From positions 1-64,000 of the forward strand of contig JAETSR010000004.1 in NCBI GenBank assembly GCA_021769555.1: a stretch of DNA of 64,000 nt. The letters run 5' to 3'. A program made the position numbers and the translations under genes. The DNA comes from Clostridiaceae bacterium. GTDB lineage: Bacteria; Bacillota; Clostridia; Oscillospirales; Acutalibacteraceae. Below, one piece after another: positions 61,814-64,000 of this stretch. The notes beneath the pieces were generated by a model. It had not been told where the DNA came from, ran no database searches, and worked only from the letters and a program-made list of their open reading frames with translations. Position 1 is the first letter of the stretch. Every line of letters begins with the position of its first letter.

Positions 61814-61867
61814 CAGGGGCGCTGGGCCTCTGGCGGGGGTTCGGGGGCAGCGCCCCTGAGGTCTTAG
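61814..61867 (+). repeat. Two-hairpin intergenic repeat, partial copy F
   Basis: Only the right part of the element is kept: GGGGGCAGCGCCCC and AGGTCTTAGG. Here an 11-bp outer stem (61814-61824 with 61848-61858) encloses it. Confidence 0.6.
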
Positions 61868-61935
61868 GCGGGAAGCGCCTCGGCGCTTTTTCCCGCCCGC
61901 CCACCCCAATATTTTTTATGGGGGCAAGCCCCCAT
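61867..61935. repeat. Two further palindromes beside copy F
   Basis: GGCGGGAA/TTCCCGCC with inner AGCGCC/GGCGCT (61867-61897) and ATGGGGGC/GCCCCCAT (61918-61935). They sit between the minus-strand hydrolase stop and its terminator. The second is followed by a reiterated C-run, and both look like intergenic repeat material. Confidence 0.6.
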
Positions 61936-62003
61936 GCCCCCTTACATATGGGCCAATCTCACACCCATCACAATGCCCACTGCATTTTGGCAGCCCTAAA
62001 AAG

Positions 62004-62930
62004 TCACCCCTTCGTCAAAACCTCCTCAAGCCACCCCAGCACGTCGGAATAAACCTCTTCCTTCCCAACCTCATTAAGCACCTCATGCCTCATCCCCGGA
62101 TAAATCTTAATCCGCACATGGCGCACCCCGGCCTCCGTCAGCCAGGAGGCTACCTGCCGCGGCCCGGCCCCATAATTCCCGACAGGGTCCTGGTCCCCGG
62201 CAATGAGAAAAACCGGCAGTTCCTTCGGCACCTTCCCGGCCCACTCAGGAGAGCTTATCTCCGAAAGGCCCGTAAACAGGTCCAGATAGCCCGCGGCCGT
62301 AAAGGGGAAATCACTCAGCGGGTCGGCCTCAAAGGCCCTGCACACATCGTCGTCCGTGGAGAGCCATGCGGACTCGTTCACAGGGTGCTCAATGCGCTTA
62401 TTATACCCAGCGCTTGCAAGCTTGCTGATACGGGTGCCCCTTGAGCGGGGGCCCATGAGCCTTATCTGCGCCGAGGCAATGGCCCTGCCCAGGGGCACGC
62501 CGGGATTTTTGCCCATGGTGCCGCAAATAATACACCCCGCAAGGCGCTCCCCATAGCGGACGATAAAGGACCGGGTGAGGAAGGAGCCCATGCTGTGGCC
62601 CATAAGGAAGACAGGCAGGCCCGGGTGACGCTCCGCGGCCTGGTCCATAAGCGCGTTCAAGTCTTTAACAACGCACTCCCAGCCGTTCTTATCGGCGAAA
62701 TGCCCCTTTATCTGGGCCGAGCGGCCGTGCCCGGTGTGGTCGTTCATATAGACCGCGAAGCCGTTTTCAGCTAGGAACCGGGCGAAGTGGTCATAACGCC
62801 CGCTGTGCTCGGCCATGCCGTGGGCTATAACTATAACGGCCCTGGGCAGGGAGCTCTCCTCAACCCAGCTCCGGGAGAAAATCTGTCCCCAGCCGCTTGA
62901 GGCGGGACGGAACCATTCTTTTACTTCCAT
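62004..62930 (-). CDS. Alpha/beta hydrolase (lysophospholipase/monoglyceride lipase type)
   Basis: 308 residues of the serine aminopeptidase S33/monoacylglycerol lipase group. HGMAEHSGRYDHFA (about 36-49) forms the oxyanion side, GHSMGS (about 111-116) carries the nucleophile Ser, an Asp in AGDQDPVG (about 253) and His in GMRHEVLNE (about 283) complete the triad. It likely hydrolyses lysophospholipids or monoglycerides. ATG at 62930 has AGGAGGG upstream, 22 bp after the Eis-like gene. Confidence 0.93.
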   Translation of the reverse strand: MEVKEWFRPASSGWGQIFSRSWVEESSLPRAVIVIAHGMAEHSGRYDHFARFLAENGFAVYMNDHTGHGRSAQIKGHFADKNGWECVVKDLNALMDQAAERHPGLPVFLMGHSMGSFLTRSFIVRYGERLAGCIICGTMGKNPGVPLGRAIASAQIRLMGPRSRGTRISKLASAGYNKRIEHPVNESAWLSTDDDVCRAFEADPLSDFPFTAAGYLDLFTGLSEISSPEWAGKVPKELPVFLIAGDQDPVGNYGAGPRQVASWLTEAGVRHVRIKIYPGMRHEVLNEVGKEEVYSDVLGWLEEVLTKG

Positions 62931-62952
62931 TATAAACCCTCCTAAAATAAAA

Positions 62953-64000
62953 TTAGAATAAGTCAAGAATCTGGCAGGGCTTGCGGTAGAACACCCGGTC
63001 AAAAAGGGCGAAGGGGTTCTCCCGAAGGATATCCGGGCTCAGCTCAAGGCTGAAAGCGTCCCGGGCCCCGCCAAGCAGTACGGCGAGATTTCCAACGTCC
63101 AGGGTTATGTCCGGAGACTCCTTTGTGCGCGTCACACGGTTTTCAAATTCATAGCCAAAGGCAAGCTCAAAGGTATCGTTGTTTTCAGGCAGGATATCGT
63201 CAGTGACCCTTATAACCAGCCGGCCCTCATCCTTACAGCGGCACAGCTTCAAAAGCATTTCCGCGTTCACGGCCCTTGCCATGCCGTTTAATACCGGGGC
63301 GTACTCCATGGAGGATAGCTCGGGGAGAAGGGCAGTCAGGTCCATATGGCCGGGGACGGAGAACTCTATGGTATCAAAGTTCGCGATAAAAGAGCTGTGC
63401 ACAAAGTTCAGAAGGCCTATAAGCCCGTCGGCGCTTGTAAAGAGCAGGGCGTTGGGCAGGCCGAAATTGGGATAGCAGACAAGGCTGTTCCCCACCCGGC
63501 TGCACACCATAAAGGCCCCGGCCCCGCCCCTTTCGTCCCGCCAGAGGAATATCCAGCGCTTTGAAGCGAGGGGCTTATCCCCCTCAAGGTCCTTATCGAA
63601 GACCTCCCTTATGCAGGAGAAGTTTATGTCCCCATACATCTTATTATAGATTTCCGAGAGGGGGGACAAATCGTCCCCGGGGAAGAGCTGGGTCACGGAG
63701 CCCCCGGCCTTCGGCAGGCGCTTCAAGTCGGACAGCTTCACCTTCCAGCGGAGCCACTGGGAGGCCGGGGCGAAGCCGAACTGCCTGTAGTAGGCGGTGC
63801 TGAAAGGGTACAGATGGGAGAGGGCATAACCCTTATCGTACATCTCCCGGAGCGAGAGCTCCATGCAGGCCCGTATGGCACCGCCCCGGCGCTGGGCCGG
63901 GAGGGTGGCCACGCCGCCCACGCCCCCCATCTTAACCGTATGGCCGTCAAAGCGGACCTCCTTATTGTTTATGACGATGGAAGCGGCCAGGGGCCCGTCA
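62953..64000 (-). CDS. Eis-like GNAT acetyltransferase (5' end outside the window)
   Basis: The open frame runs from the stop at 62953 to the right edge, so the N-terminus is missing. At least 348 residues are seen. The acetyl-CoA loop MGGVGGVATLPAQRRGGAI marks the first GNAT domain. A second GNAT lobe follows, and the C-terminus resembles a sterol-carrier-like domain, the three-part layout of Eis proteins, which acetylate aminoglycosides or other amines. It is co-oriented with the hydrolase gene. Confidence 0.9.
   Translation of the reverse strand, partial: DGPLAASIVINNKEVRFDGHTVKMGGVGGVATLPAQRRGGAIRACMELSLREMYDKGYALSHLYPFSTAYYRQFGFAPASQWLRWKVKLSDLKRLPKAGGSVTQLFPGDDLSPLSEIYNKMYGDINFSCIREVFDKDLEGDKPLASKRWIFLWRDERGGAGAFMVCSRVGNSLVCYPNFGLPNALLFTSADGLIGLLNFVHSSFIANFDTIEFSVPGHMDLTALLPELSSMEYAPVLNGMARAVNAEMLLKLCRCKDEGRLVIRVTDDILPENNDTFELAFGYEFENRVTRTKESPDITLDVGNLAVLLGGARDAFSLELSPDILRENPFALFDRVFYRKPCQILDLF

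Noticed and set aside
1-64000. CRISPR array, tRNA, rRNA, insertion sequence or prophage
   Set aside because: No regularly spaced repeats, no tRNA/rRNA signatures and no transposase, integrase or phage structural genes were seen on either strand.

Overview
The window reads as one continuous piece of chromosome from a GC-rich, low-oxygen, spore-forming Clostridia bacterium, most likely of the Oscillospiraceae/Ruminococcaceae type. This is an inference. It rests on SpoVT, a two-gene version of the giant 2-hydroxyacyl-CoA dehydratase activase, an IspH-ribosomal S1 fusion, a SecDF fusion, DUF5685/DUF6062/DUF1385/DUF378 proteins, AGGAGG ribosome sites and sigma-A promoters with 17-bp spacers. I see no rRNA, tRNA, CRISPR array, prophage or transposase; gene content is mostly housekeeping.

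Layout. 1-9.5 kb (minus): one long operon radC-uvrB-GNAT-GrpB-like-nitroreductase-peptidase E-like-uvrA-unknown, driven by a near-perfect promoter with a LexA-like palindrome in its spacer. 9.7-12.2 kb (plus): an SLH/L,D-transpeptidase wall protein, then spoVT. 12.2-20.3 kb (plus): rimP-nusA-rnpM(ylxR)-ylxQ-infB-rbfA-nrnA-truB-ribF, the classical translation/RNA operon, with a strong promoter and a GNRA-capped leader hairpin. 20.3-21.8 kb: a small kinase and a thioesterase (minus) and a second small kinase (plus). 22-26.2 kb (plus): the split dehydratase activase. 26.2-31.6 kb (plus): lipoprotein, two-component system, DUF1385 and prmC. 31.6-33.4 kb (minus): recA-recX, divergent from a sugar-isomerase-like gene (33.5-35 kb). 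35.1-41.4 kb (minus): AraC-type regulator, MGMT/ATL-like protein, then HAD phosphatase-inactive signal peptidase-SpoU methylase-phosphoesterase-MATE. 41.5-44.3 kb (plus): polysaccharide deacetylase, amidase-like protein, AGCS symporter. 44.2-47.1 kb: rpsO-pnp with structured leaders. 47.1-48.7 kb (minus): ogg and DUF6062. 49-61.8 kb (plus): Nudix, lipid kinase, DUF5685/J-domain/membrane trio, RpiR regulator, BaiN-type flavoprotein, GNAT, cmk-plsC-ispH/S1, secDF, DUF378. 62-64 kb (minus): alpha/beta hydrolase and an Eis-like acetyltransferase cut by the window edge.

Functional themes. DNA repair is over-represented (uvrA, uvrB, radC, recA, recX, ogg, an ATL-like protein, a Nudix hydrolase), and two of its control regions share a LexA-like palindrome. 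RNA and translation genes form the second theme.

The most unusual structure is a family of two-hairpin intergenic repeats (six copies, one partial). Their stems differ by compensatory changes and, in all five full copies, the element starts exactly on the TAA stop codon of the neighbouring gene. A second theme is NTGA stop-start coupling with non-ATG starts (GTGA, TTGA and one apparent CTGA).
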